Shown piece by piece: positions 48,664-57,907 of a DNA stretch of 64,000 bases. A program made the translations under genes and the position numbers. Where the stretch lies: contig NZ_LR812090.1 of the NCBI RefSeq assembly GCF_903772925.1, positions 3,965,830 to 4,029,829 of the forward strand, given 5' to 3'. Below the pieces are notes generated by a model. It did not search any database. It was not told the origin of the DNA and worked only from the letters and a program-made list of their open reading frames with translations. Each line of letters begins with the position of its first letter. The stretch's first letter is position 1. The DNA is from Alteromonas macleodii. GTDB lineage: Bacteria > Pseudomonadota > Gammaproteobacteria > Enterobacterales > Alteromonadaceae.

Positions 48664-51141
48664 ATGAAGAAGTTCGCCCTATCTACCTTAGCTGCTGCAA
48701 TGCTGGCAAGTCCTTCGGCTCACACGCTAGCCGACGCTTACATTGGCTCGCAAATGGCCGATAAACTAGTGTCTCTATCCCCTACAGAATCACTAATGGC
48801 GGTTGTTACGTACGATCAGATGTCGCCCCTTGCCGAATCGCAAATTACCCAACTATTAAACTTGGGGATTACAGAAGGCATTCAATTTAAAAACCTTCCA
48901 ATTATTGGTGTAGTAGCCACTAAGGCTCAAATTGAAGCTATTGCACAATTTGACGGGGTACGCTCAGTATTTGCAAACCGAGAGATGAGCTTATACAACG
49001 CAGACGCGCGTGAAATAACGGGTGTTGCTGATATGCAGGGCGAAGCATTTGCATCGCGCAACAATGTTGAATTTACTGGTAAAGGGTCAACGGTTTTAGT
49101 CATTGACTCTGGTATTGATGCTTCTCACCAAGACCACTTCTTTGGCGATACCGTTGTTGATAATGTGCAAGCGATATTGAACCCAGGCGCGTTGTCTATT
49201 GTTGGCATAACGGGCCCAACGCTATCTAACCAAGTAAATACCGACTTAAACTCAGGTCACGGTACTCACGTAACAGGCACTATTGCAGGTACTGGCGCTA
49301 TGTCTGACGGCAAGCACCGCGGTGCAGCGCCAGATGCTGATATTATTGGTTATGGTTCAGGGGCAGCGGTATTGCTACTTGATACCATAGGCGGCTTTGA
49401 TTATGCGATAAGTAAGCAGTACACCTTTGATAACCCTATCAAAGTCATCAGTAATTCATGGGGCTCAAGCGGCAAGTATGAACCACTTGGCCCTGTATCG
49501 TTGGCAAGCTATAAAGCGCACACAATGGGAATGATTAGTGTCTTCGCGGCGGGTAACAGCGGCCCTGGTGAAGACTCACACAACCCATACGCGCAAATTC
49601 CTTGGGGAATTTCTGTGGGTGCGGGCGATAAGTTTGGCAAACTTGCAGATTTTTCATCTCGTGGTCTTAAAGGCGAGTCTGGTGACTTTACTATGCCCGA
49701 TGGCACTGAGTGGACGTATACAAACGACGTAACCGTTGTCGCTCCAGGTGTAGATATTATCTCTACTCGTGCGGTTTTAAATGCGGCAGCGAATGGTGGT
49801 GATGCAGATATTGATGCCATTGAGCCGCAAAACATTCCTTTTTACACCATGATCTCTGGTACCTCTATGGCAACGCCACATGTTTCAGGCATCATTGCGT
49901 TAATGTTAGAAGCCAACCCGAACCTTGATAACTTAACCATAAAGCGCTTGCTCCAAGAAACTGCTACTAATATGCCTGGTTACGAGCGCTGGGAAGTAGG
50001 TGCAGGTTATGTGAATGCCCGTTCTGCCGTTGCTGCTGCGCTGCTTGAAGATATGGACCATAAGGTGACGGTTAATAACCTTGATTCTAAGACCTTTAAA
50101 GCCAACGCTTTAGTGACCACCAGCGACCGCGTAGAAAACTTCGATGTTTTTTATTCACCGGTAGGCGCGCCTGAAGTCATTGAGTTTGAGGTGGGAACGG
50201 AAGAAGTACTAGTAAAGGCATCTGCCGATAGCTTCGCTAATTTGACCAAGCTAGTCCTTGTAGCGCCAGATGGTACCGAGTACCGCGGCAACCTAACTAC
50301 CCCAGTACTTACGACTACAATGCGTGTTGCTGCACCCGCCATGCCCGGCACTTGGGGAGTGTATGTTTATGGGCTGACGTCGCTTTCCGGTATAGAGGCC
50401 GATCCACTAGGTCTAACTAACGGCCCGGGCTTACCAGAAACATTTAATGTTACTGTCTCGTTTGAAAATAGCGGTGGCTTTGAAGGTATGGATGACGTTG
50501 AAGGCCATCCTCAGCAAAATGCTATTGAATTTGCGGTAAGTGAGCGTCTAATGGACGCCATTAACAGCCGTGGTTTCTCTCCAGATGCGCGCCTAAAACG
50601 TAAAGATTTTGCCCGCTATGCAGTGATGGGTGGTGCTGTAAGACAATACCGCGACCTGCTAGACGAAGAGCGCCCTAACATCGGCTCAGTGCCTGGCTTT
50701 GACAAGGCATTCATAGAGTCAGTAATGGTTAATGGCGGCGCGCTTAAAGATAAACTTCGTACACAAGCCCCAGTACTAAGAAGTGTAGACGGCAGCGCAG
50801 ACCCATTTGCAAGCGTCACTAAGTTAGACATTGCATACTCACTTGTTCAGATGCTAGGACTTGAGGAAGCGGCGCTTAGCTTCGACCCAAGTGCCGATAT
50901 TGTAATTGACTATAATGGTGAGCAATTCGTGCTAGAGGACCAAGACAGTATTCCAGCTGACATGAAAGGCTATGTGCAACTTGCCCTTACTCTGTCTTTG
51001 ATTAACGCTGAGTTCGGCGTAGAGCAAAGCCCTTTTAGCATTACGCCAACAATCACTGCGAGCTTCGCGCCAGATACAGTGATAACCCGAGCACATTATG
51101 CGGTACTTGCGTCACGCTTCTTTGCTCAATACTTTGAATAA
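48664..51141 (+). CDS. Secreted subtilisin-like (S8) protease with SLH-like C-terminal region, copy 1
   Basis: 825 residues from the ATG at 48664 (GGAG 6 bp upstream). Signal peptide to about residue 24; inhibitor-I9-like propeptide about 40-110; peptidase domain about 140-455 with Asp148 (V-I-D-S-G), His199 (G-H-G-T-H) and Ser401 (G-T-S-M-A-T-P), oxyanion Asn298. A beta-rich region follows, then from about 625 a segment with SLH-like pieces: F-S-P-D-A-R-L-K-R-K-D-F-A and I-T-R-A-H-Y-A-V-L. It is paralogous along its whole length to the protein at 58023-60470. Probably acts on extracellular protein, perhaps surface-bound. Confidence 0.9.
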   Translation: MKKFALSTLAAAMLASPSAHTLADAYIGSQMADKLVSLSPTESLMAVVTYDQMSPLAESQITQLLNLGITEGIQFKNLPIIGVVATKAQIEAIAQFDGVRSVFANREMSLYNADAREITGVADMQGEAFASRNNVEFTGKGSTVLVIDSGIDASHQDHFFGDTVVDNVQAILNPGALSIVGITGPTLSNQVNTDLNSGHGTHVTGTIAGTGAMSDGKHRGAAPDADIIGYGSGAAVLLLDTIGGFDYAISKQYTFDNPIKVISNSWGSSGKYEPLGPVSLASYKAHTMGMISVFAAGNSGPGEDSHNPYAQIPWGISVGAGDKFGKLADFSSRGLKGESGDFTMPDGTEWTYTNDVTVVAPGVDIISTRAVLNAAANGGDADIDAIEPQNIPFYTMISGTSMATPHVSGIIALMLEANPNLDNLTIKRLLQETATNMPGYERWEVGAGYVNARSAVAAALLEDMDHKVTVNNLDSKTFKANALVTTSDRVENFDVFYSPVGAPEVIEFEVGTEEVLVKASADSFANLTKLVLVAPDGTEYRGNLTTPVLTTTMRVAAPAMPGTWGVYVYGLTSLSGIEADPLGLTNGPGLPETFNVTVSFENSGGFEGMDDVEGHPQQNAIEFAVSERLMDAINSRGFSPDARLKRKDFARYAVMGGAVRQYRDLLDEERPNIGSVPGFDKAFIESVMVNGGALKDKLRTQAPVLRSVDGSADPFASVTKLDIAYSLVQMLGLEEAALSFDPSADIVIDYNGEQFVLEDQDSIPADMKGYVQLALTLSLINAEFGVEQSPFSITPTITASFAPDTVITRAHYAVLASRFFAQYFE

Positions 51142-51161
51142 AATCGCAAACCCCTGAAAAC

Positions 51162-51196
51162 GGTGCCATTATTTACATTGATAATGGCACCATTTT
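51162..51196 (+). terminator. Terminator-like hairpin after first subtilase
   Basis: Perfect 11-pair stem GGTGCCATTAT / ATAATGGCACC with an eight-base loop, followed by ATTTTA. The tail is not a strong T run. Confidence 0.7.
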
Positions 51197-51233
51197 AGGT
51201 TAAATTTTAACCAACACTGAAAGAGGTCATCCT

Positions 51234-52079
51234 ATGATGTTTACTGCGATGAAATTCAGACAACTCACCACTGTTGTTGCCGCCACTGCATTACTTCTGT
51301 TCTCAACTGCCCAAGCGCAAGTTGTTACTCCTGCGACCTTAACTGTCGATGACAATAAGATTCAGGCGAAGCTTACGCTAACCAGTTTGATTGAAGTCGA
51401 TTTGACTGTTGAGTTCGAAAACAGCATTGGTCTAAATGCTAATAATTTCGACATTACCGCCGAGTTGCTCGACCCTACAGATTTAACGATTACAGACCGT
51501 CTTCCTTCTGCGCTAACAAGCGCTGTTTCAGGCTTTCCGGTTCTTGTTTCAATTTCTCCAAAAACAGACGCAGGATTTGGTTTTGAAGGTTTAGCCATGG
51601 TTGAGTTGTATACCAAAGCTATACACTACACCCCGACCATTCCATGGCGTTTATTCACATCCCATGACGGTGGTCAGTTTGAAGATATCACTACGCTTAC
51701 TTCATCTGGCAGTTTTCGTGCACGCGGAAGCACAGGGCAGTTTTCCGATTTCATCATTTTGCTCGACAACCGACCTTCAACAACAGTTATCAACGATAAG
51801 GTTGCCTCACTCAGCACAACACTGAACGACAACCGCGACAAAATTACAGCGCTTCTAGAAACTGCAATAGATAGCGGTGTTAATGATATACAGTCAGCGC
51901 TGGCGGTAAACGATGACGATGCAGCATTAACTGCGGTTGATAGCCTGATCACACTTGTTGATAGTGCTTCTGGAAGCCAGATTGCCGACGTATGGCGGTC
52001 AAGTGGCGACGTAGTTAATGTGAAAGGCTTAATTCTTACTCAGCTGCAAACATTACGTTTTAGTTTGAGAACGCTGTAA
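51234..52079 (+). CDS. Secreted protein of unknown function
   Basis: 281 residues, not recognised. Signal peptide ends at A-Q-A-Q (about residue 29). Residues 30-180 look beta-rich, with F-T-S-H-D-G-G-Q-F-E-D-I-T-T-L and a G-Q-F-S-D-F-I-I-L-L-D-N-R segment; residues 190-281 are helical with repeated L-S-T-T-L-N-D-N / V-N-D-I-Q-S-A-L pieces. GAGG lies 7 bp before the ATG. It comes directly after the first subtilase, so it may be substrate, partner or part of the same surface layer. An imperfect inverted repeat (arms at 52083 and 52135) follows its stop. Confidence 0.7.
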   Translation: MMFTAMKFRQLTTVVAATALLLFSTAQAQVVTPATLTVDDNKIQAKLTLTSLIEVDLTVEFENSIGLNANNFDITAELLDPTDLTITDRLPSALTSAVSGFPVLVSISPKTDAGFGFEGLAMVELYTKAIHYTPTIPWRLFTSHDGGQFEDITTLTSSGSFRARGSTGQFSDFIILLDNRPSTTVINDKVASLSTTLNDNRDKITALLETAIDSGVNDIQSALAVNDDDAALTAVDSLITLVDSASGSQIADVWRSSGDVVNVKGLILTQLQTLRFSLRTL

Positions 52080-52223
52080 ATAGCCCTGTTGACCTTATAT
52101 CCACACTATTTTTCGAACAGCTACACGGGTCTAGGGTCAACTTGGCTTCGTGCCTATCCGGGTATGGTGTAGGTTGCAAGAACAATAAAAACTCAGCGTC
52201 AGTTACATAATGAGGGTGATGCT

Positions 52224-53066
52224 ATGCCATTACAGTTTGCCTTTACAGAAAGCAACGGTAGCGTAAGTGAGCACTTGCTTTTTGAGGGCCGTGAATATCA
52301 AGTTGGGCGCGCCGATAGTGCCGACATCATTATTCCTCACCCTCAAGTCTCTCGCTCTCATATCGTCTTGCGCGCCGCAAAACATGCTGACAACGACCAT
52401 ATCTGGCAATTGGACGACACCAGTTCTACAGGGTGCTTCAGCAACGCAGGTATCCCCGTAAAACACCTTACGCTAGACAAACCTCACGTATTGCAACTTG
52501 GTCCAATTCCTTGTGAATTCACGCCTGTCGCATTTAATAATGTAGTTAAACTTGATAGCCAACGTGAATGGCGTAAGCAGCAACTAAAGCGATATCAAAA
52601 CCAGCTACAGCACTGTAATAACAGTACTGCACTTATTAACCTCGCAAGAGAGTGTCTAACTCAGTCGCTTGGGTGCGAACGCGCTTCGCTTATTCTGTTT
52701 GATAAAATAAATAACTATCAGCTTGGTGTAGGTTATGAAGATTGGATGCAGGGCGATGACTTTACAGGCAGCCGCACTATCATCAAACAGTGTATGCAAA
52801 CAAATGCTGTTCGCGCTATCGGTAATATTGTTTGCGACAACACACTTAATAAGCAGCACAGTATAATTAACCACGGTATTCAGGCAGCCGTTTGTGTACC
52901 CGTATGCTTGGATGAAAAGCCTATTGGTGTTTTATATGCTGACTCTGTTCTAGGGCGACGTTACTTCACACAAACGGACATAGAATTTGCCACCTCCTTA
53001 GCAAATATGATTTCCATGCGTTTGTTATTCCACACAATAGAGCATAAACTTTCACTTATAAGCTAG
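52224..53066 (+). CDS. FHA-GAF domain protein
   Basis: 280 residues, no signal or membrane segment. N-terminal FHA domain (about 20-95) with G-R-x-x-x-x-D-I-I-I and S-R-S-H, the residues that hold phosphothreonine. C-terminal GAF domain (about 130-275) with N-L-A-R-E-C, A-A-V-C-V-P-V, G-V-L-Y-A-D-S and F-T-Q-T-D-I-E-F-A. FHA domains usually read out Ser/Thr kinase activity, and a Ser/Thr kinase gene begins 122 bp downstream, so it is a likely substrate or adaptor of that kinase. Output is unknown. Confidence 0.87.
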   Translation: MPLQFAFTESNGSVSEHLLFEGREYQVGRADSADIIIPHPQVSRSHIVLRAAKHADNDHIWQLDDTSSTGCFSNAGIPVKHLTLDKPHVLQLGPIPCEFTPVAFNNVVKLDSQREWRKQQLKRYQNQLQHCNNSTALINLARECLTQSLGCERASLILFDKINNYQLGVGYEDWMQGDDFTGSRTIIKQCMQTNAVRAIGNIVCDNTLNKQHSIINHGIQAAVCVPVCLDEKPIGVLYADSVLGRRYFTQTDIEFATSLANMISMRLLFHTIEHKLSLIS

Positions 53067-53188
53067 AATAAAAGCAATAACGTTTAAGCCAGTCGACCAT
53101 TTGTTATACCTATGGTTAACAGGCCTGCGTGGCGTAAACCGTATTTGAGTTGCTTCGTCGCGTTAATTAGTGAAGTGTGGAGAAGGCT

Positions 53189-56100
53189 TTGAACAGGCCA
53201 GATGTATTCTCGTCGCAAGAAGATTCCCTTAAAACTGAAGCCTTAGCTTTAGGGCCATCTATTGCGCCAAATTCACGCCTAGCTAACCGTTTTCTTATAG
53301 TAGAACAGTTAGGCGGTGGCGCCCAGGCTAGTGTTTATAGTGCGCTTGACGAGCTACTTGATGTGAAAGTGGCGCTGAAAGTGATAGAGGGTGGTGCTAG
53401 CGACCCGGTTAAAATGCAAACTATCCGCAATGAAGTCAATATTGCCAGACAGCTTCAACACCCCAATATCATTCGTGTACATGATGTTTTCTCTGACGGA
53501 GACACTGCGTTCTTTACCATGGCTTTCATAGAAGGGGAGCCTCTATATACGCGCCTTCAAAAGCCTATCACCAAGACCGATTTCGATAAGTGGCAACAAC
53601 AGCTTATTGAGTCCTTACTTGCATGTAAATCCATAGGTATTAAGCATGGCGATATAAAGCCAGACAACATCCTTATTGACCATAATGGAGATATTAAGCT
53701 TATCGACTTTGGCATTGGTCAAAGCGCGGCTTCGGGTGTCCAAACCAGCGGGCATCAACGCTACACAGCGCCTGAAGTTATTCAAACCGGAAAAGCAAGT
53801 GAGCATTCTGACACCTATAGCCTAGGTAAAGTGTTAGAAGACATGTTGGGCTGTGTTGGAAAAGAAGGCGTTGGCATCTCCCATTACTTGTGGTTGAAAA
53901 AGCGCAAAACCTGCATTGCTCAATTAACCCATCACTTACCGGCTAAGAGGCTTTCGCTGGAAGAAGCCCTTAGCGTTAATGGACGAGCCCTTAGCGTTAA
54001 TGCCAGAGCCCTTAGCGTTAACGGTAGCGCCCTCAGCGATAATGGCAGCACTAGCGTAACTAACAAAACCCTTGTTGTGTTTTCTGTAACTGCTTTACTT
54101 GTATTAGTGTTGAGTGCCAGTATTTTTTCCTTCACTTGGTATCAAAAAAGCCATCCAAAACTAGCGACAAATAGCCCTATTCAGCTTTTGGTATTGAACG
54201 ACCCTCAGTATCCGCTTTTAGAAACTATTAACACCTTACTTCGCTACCCTTTGTCTACCCATCCTAATATAGTGTTAGATAACAAAGAACAAACTCAAGC
54301 TTTGATAAGCAATTTAGCGTTATCACCCTTTACAAGTAAAAATGATCGCACTGACTTGGCCGCTACACTTGCAGCTAATAGCGTATTGCTTCTTGATGCT
54401 ACGCCTACCAGTAATAGTGCGTACTTGCTTCACGCTAGCGTACTCAGTATGCCTGCCAATACGCCTATTTTTTCAGTGTCGCACAATGTAGATGCAAACT
54501 CCCTTTCTGAGGATTTGGGGGAATTTTCTAATAAATTAATCCAGCAACTATTTGATGCAGTTGAATCTCAATCCCCCCAACCACTTCCTGATTTACGTTA
54601 TCTAGATGCGTTGGATAGCGCATGGCAAAAGGGTGAAACATTAAATAGTGCAGATGCTATTGATGCCATTATAGCGACAACTCCCGATTACCCCGGAGGG
54701 TGGGTAGCCGATGCCCGCAATAGGATGAATATTGGCGACTATGATGGTGCCAGACAGGCACTGGAAACCTTAACCAGCATTTCAAACTTAGCACCATATT
54801 GGCGGCTACAAAGTGAACTTCTAAGGGCCGAACTTAATGAAGATTTAGCTCTTGCAAAACAATCGATAGATGCACTGGTTTCTCAATTCCCCAACCGACC
54901 AGAATTGCTATCAATGCGGGCCGACATATACCAGTGGGCGGGCGAAGATGCCAAAGCCATGGCCGACTACAAAGCCGCATTAGCCCTCCGCCCTAATAAC
55001 GGACAACTGTGGTTTGAGCTGGCTCGTTTGCAGATCATTAACGGAGATATAGAAGCTGCCACCAGCGATTCGTTAACGCGCGCACTGGTGGCATTTCGAC
55101 AGGCCAAGGATACCCAAGGTGAAAGTTTAGTGATGAATGCCTTTGGTATTGCCTACCTGCGAACGGCCGACAATGTAGCTGCGGCGCGTTATTTTAAAGA
55201 TGCGCTGGCGCTGCGAGATGCGAAAACACAGCCTTCTCAGCGGGCTAAAACCTTAGCAAACTATGCTATTGCTACGTCACTCACAGGCGACTACACCACT
55301 GCTGAAGCGTCGCTAGAAGAAGCAGTAAAGCTACTTCACGATTTAGGTGACTTGGCACAAGAAGCGCATGTGAACGACACTTTAGGCTTTATGTTTGAAG
55401 AACGAGGACAGTTTGCAAGAGCGTTAGATTACTACAAACGAGGCCTTGATATTCGTGTTCAAACCGATGACAAAGTACTTCAGCCCCAAAGCATGAGCAA
55501 CGTGGCCTATATGCACTTTTTAATTGGTGATATTTCACTTGCAGAAATATATTGGCAGCAGGCTGAGATGTTATTTGAGAGAAATGGTGATGAATCTCAC
55601 CTGCTTCGAACCCAACAAAACCTTGCGCAACTGAGTTTAGTCAAAGGTGATAAAAATATCGCTAGCAATTACTTAACGACGGTAGAGGGGCAGTTAGGTA
55701 CACAGCATAATCAGGAAAAGCTCTACAATCACCTTCTGTTCAGCTATTTAAACTTTGCAAACGGAAATTTAAATGAAGCTACACAACATGCCGCAAAGGC
55801 GAAACGGTTAGCACAGAAGTCTGAAGATAGCCGCGCAAAAACAGAAGTTTTACTCTGGGAGGGTGAAATATGCTTACTAACTGCAAACTGGTCGTGCTTA
55901 GAGAAGCGTCTTGTTTCCGTATTGCCCACCATTAGCGAAGAACGTCACGAGCAATTCGCCGTTTATCAATGGTTAACTTTAGGGTTAAAGCATCATCAAG
56001 GTAACCTTAACGATGAGAGCGACAACATCTACAAAACGCTTCTAAATAACGACAATGTTCCCGCGATCACCGAAACAAAGATTTTGCTCGATATGCAGCA

Positions 56101-56395
56101 GCGTCTGTCTTTAGGCGCTTCGAGCACTATCATGGAGAAGCTTAACTCTCTTATTAAACCCACTTATTATCAACAATATTTACAGTGGCTGTATATAAAA
56201 GCGTCGTTAGGTGATGAAGCATCTGTTGAAAAACTCAAGCAAAAGCTTGCGCTATACCCTTCATATTGGCGTAATCACCTATACTATCGCGCTATTCCCG
56301 GCAAAGAAGATACCGTAAATAAGTTAACAACGCAGTGGCTGTCTCAATTACCTGAAAAACAAGCTGGTGACTACAGGAACGCCTATTTTGAGTGA
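53189..56395 (+). CDS. Transmembrane Ser/Thr protein kinase with long TPR region
   Basis: 1068 residues from a TTG at 53189 that has GGAG 6 bp upstream; a GTG four codons earlier lacks one. Kinase domain about 33-260: glycine loop G-G-G-A-Q-A-S-V-Y, Lys64, catalytic Asp155 (H-G-D-I-K-P-D-N) and Asp173 (D-F-G), so active-looking. Next come four seven-residue repeats (260-287), one membrane helix (about 295-316) and a long C-terminal part predicted outside the cytoplasm with TPR repeats (about 500-860). The 3' end overlaps the histidine kinase gene. Likely a sensor of an envelope partner bound by the TPR part. Confidence 0.87.
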   Translation: MNRPDVFSSQEDSLKTEALALGPSIAPNSRLANRFLIVEQLGGGAQASVYSALDELLDVKVALKVIEGGASDPVKMQTIRNEVNIARQLQHPNIIRVHDVFSDGDTAFFTMAFIEGEPLYTRLQKPITKTDFDKWQQQLIESLLACKSIGIKHGDIKPDNILIDHNGDIKLIDFGIGQSAASGVQTSGHQRYTAPEVIQTGKASEHSDTYSLGKVLEDMLGCVGKEGVGISHYLWLKKRKTCIAQLTHHLPAKRLSLEEALSVNGRALSVNARALSVNGSALSDNGSTSVTNKTLVVFSVTALLVLVLSASIFSFTWYQKSHPKLATNSPIQLLVLNDPQYPLLETINTLLRYPLSTHPNIVLDNKEQTQALISNLALSPFTSKNDRTDLAATLAANSVLLLDATPTSNSAYLLHASVLSMPANTPIFSVSHNVDANSLSEDLGEFSNKLIQQLFDAVESQSPQPLPDLRYLDALDSAWQKGETLNSADAIDAIIATTPDYPGGWVADARNRMNIGDYDGARQALETLTSISNLAPYWRLQSELLRAELNEDLALAKQSIDALVSQFPNRPELLSMRADIYQWAGEDAKAMADYKAALALRPNNGQLWFELARLQIINGDIEAATSDSLTRALVAFRQAKDTQGESLVMNAFGIAYLRTADNVAAARYFKDALALRDAKTQPSQRAKTLANYAIATSLTGDYTTAEASLEEAVKLLHDLGDLAQEAHVNDTLGFMFEERGQFARALDYYKRGLDIRVQTDDKVLQPQSMSNVAYMHFLIGDISLAEIYWQQAEMLFERNGDESHLLRTQQNLAQLSLVKGDKNIASNYLTTVEGQLGTQHNQEKLYNHLLFSYLNFANGNLNEATQHAAKAKRLAQKSEDSRAKTEVLLWEGEICLLTANWSCLEKRLVSVLPTISEERHEQFAVYQWLTLGLKHHQGNLNDESDNIYKTLLNNDNVPAITETKILLDMQQRLSLGASSTIMEKLNSLIKPTYYQQYLQWLYIKASLGDEASVEKLKQKLALYPSYWRNHLYYRAIPGKEDTVNKLTTQWLSQLPEKQAGDYRNAYFE
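53966..54049 (+). repeat. Four in-frame 21-bp tandem repeats in the kinase gene
   Basis: Repeats at 53966, 53987, 54008 and 54029, each 21 bp and encoding A-L-S-[VD]-N-[GA]-[RS]. The first three begin GCCCTTAGCGTTAA; the fourth has drifted. They lie between kinase domain and membrane helix, so repeat number would change the juxtamembrane linker by seven residues without a frameshift. Confidence 0.9.
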
Positions 56396-57077
56396 TTTAG
56401 CCAAAGAAATAGAGAGTATTAAGGCACTTCAGGCAACACTTCAAGCGCGACTAGATGCTGATCAGGAAGTACTTCAGCAGCTTGCAAAGCGCCTTTGGGC
56501 TCAGCAAGAGTCGGAAAAAGCTAAGCTTTCAAGAGAGTTGCATGATGGTATTGGGCAGTTGCTTACAGGCCTTACCAGACGACTGCAGGCGCTCTCATCT
56601 TCCTCGCCTGAAATAGAAGCCCTACACGGTATTGCTGAAATGGCGCTAAATGACGTGAGGCAGCTGTCGCGACTTATGAGCCCCACCATTTTAGATGACC
56701 TCGGCCTTAAACCCGCACTGAACTGGCTGTGTCGGAACCTGCTTAGTGGTGAAGATATGGCGTATAACACAGACATAAATCTACCCACAGACCTCTCGAA
56801 AGACATAAGCACCTTGTTATTCAGAATTGCGCAAGAGACATTGGTGAATGCTATAAAACACAGCGAAGCAACACACCTTTCCCTAACGGTTTCTTACCAC
56901 CATAACGTTATTCGTTTAGATATTCTTGATAATGGTGTAGGGTTTGATAGTAGAACAATAGAGCCTGGCATTGGTCTTTCAAGTATTCGCGATAGAGCCG
57001 AAGCGTTCAACGCTACGCTAGAAATAGATTCAGCTGTAGGGCAAGGCACAAGAACAACAGTAACGGTACCTGTATGA
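56367..57077 (+). CDS. Soluble NarL-type sensor histidine kinase (HisKA_3)
   Basis: 236 residues, no membrane segment. N-terminal coiled coil (about 8-55), HisKA_3 dimerisation box with His59 (S-R-E-L-H-D-G-I-G-Q), and HATPase domain (about 145-236) with N-A-I-K-H-S, D-N-G-V-G-F and G-I-G-L-S-S-I-R-D-R. The GTG start overlaps the Ser/Thr kinase end by 29 bp; a TTG at 56388 is an alternative. It lacks a sensor domain, so its input probably comes from another protein, the coupled kinase being the obvious candidate. ATGA overlap with the response regulator gene. Confidence 0.88.
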   Translation: MTTGTPILSDLAKEIESIKALQATLQARLDADQEVLQQLAKRLWAQQESEKAKLSRELHDGIGQLLTGLTRRLQALSSSSPEIEALHGIAEMALNDVRQLSRLMSPTILDDLGLKPALNWLCRNLLSGEDMAYNTDINLPTDLSKDISTLLFRIAQETLVNAIKHSEATHLSLTVSYHHNVIRLDILDNGVGFDSRTIEPGIGLSSIRDRAEAFNATLEIDSAVGQGTRTTVTVPV

Positions 57078-57703
57078 CAATTCGAGTAGTGCTAGCCGAC
57101 GATCATGTACTCATGCGTCAAGGCGTATCTCAAATGCTAAATGCAAACCCAGATATTGATGTGGTCGGAGAATGTGATGACGGTGTTGAGCTTATTGCAG
57201 CGGTGCTAAAACTCTCCCCCGACGTTATTTTGATGGATATTTCTATGCCGCGCATGAGCGGGCTCGTTGCCATTGATAAAATATTGTCCCAGCGCAGTGA
57301 TGCAAAGATACTGGTGCTGTCTATGCACAACGAAGTGGAATATATAGAGGCCATGCGCGACGCGGGCGCAAAGGGCTATATTTTAAAAGAGTCGTCTGGT
57401 GATAGTTTAGTCGACGCGATAAAAAAAGTGGCGGCCAACAAAACCTCTTTTCCCGACGAATTAACCCAGTCATCCAATGAGCAGTGCCAAAAGCACGTAT
57501 CGCCGCTAAGCGTATTGACGCGAAGAGAGCGAGAAGTTTTTTTCTTAGTTGCCGCAGGTAACACCAGTAAGAAGATAGCTGAACTGTTGGACATGAGCCT
57601 TAAAACTGCTGAAAACCATCGGAGTAACATTTATAAGAAGCTCAATTTAAGCAGTTCCGCAGAACTTATCAGAATGGCTGGAAAGGCAGGCTTGCTAGAG
57701 TAG
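57074..57703 (+). CDS. LuxR/NarL-type response regulator
   Basis: 209 residues. Receiver 1-120 with Asp55 (I-L-M-D-I-S-M-P) and Lys105; LuxR-type helix-turn-helix about 145-205 (L-T-R-R-E-R-E-V-F, T-S-K-K-I-A-E-L-L-D-M-S-L-K-T-A-E-N-H). Start overlaps the histidine kinase stop as ATGA, so the two are a cognate pair. Its targets are unknown; the shared 16-bp motif before the flanking subtilase genes is a candidate site. Confidence 0.92.
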   Translation: MTIRVVLADDHVLMRQGVSQMLNANPDIDVVGECDDGVELIAAVLKLSPDVILMDISMPRMSGLVAIDKILSQRSDAKILVLSMHNEVEYIEAMRDAGAKGYILKESSGDSLVDAIKKVAANKTSFPDELTQSSNEQCQKHVSPLSVLTRREREVFFLVAAGNTSKKIAELLDMSLKTAENHRSNIYKKLNLSSSAELIRMAGKAGLLE

Positions 57704-57753
57704 CTGTACCCGCTTTTAGGTTGAAGCACGGCTTCCCTCCCCCGCAAACTACA

Positions 57754-57818
57754 CGAGATCTGGTTGTGACATTCAAAACCTTCAGCAGCAGGGATGCTGC
57801 AGTGAAACGCCCGGGGAT
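57754..57818. repeat. Decayed copy of the 27-bp-arm palindromic repeat
   Basis: Matches the left half of the element at 57908-58013 at most positions, sharing the ACATTCAAAACC segment and the CAGCAGCAGGGATGCTGC hairpin, but the right arm is missing. It is a direct repeat of that half, 155 bp away. Confidence 0.75.
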
Positions 57819-57907
57819 AAATTCTAATGTTAAGCGATAAACTTTCGGCGAAACCTAACAAAAAGAGGGGCCTTGCTTCATCTGTCTTTCCCCTCTCTAA
57901 AAATTAC

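Noticed and set aside
52083..52145. Inverted repeat AGCC-N2-GTTGACC / GGTCAAC-N2-GGCT as an operator
   Set aside because: The 40-base spacer is too long for an ordinary operator and there is no T run for a terminator; left unassigned.
53966..54049. Short regular repeats that could suggest a CRISPR array
   Set aside because: The 21-bp units are contiguous without spacers and are in frame inside the kinase gene.
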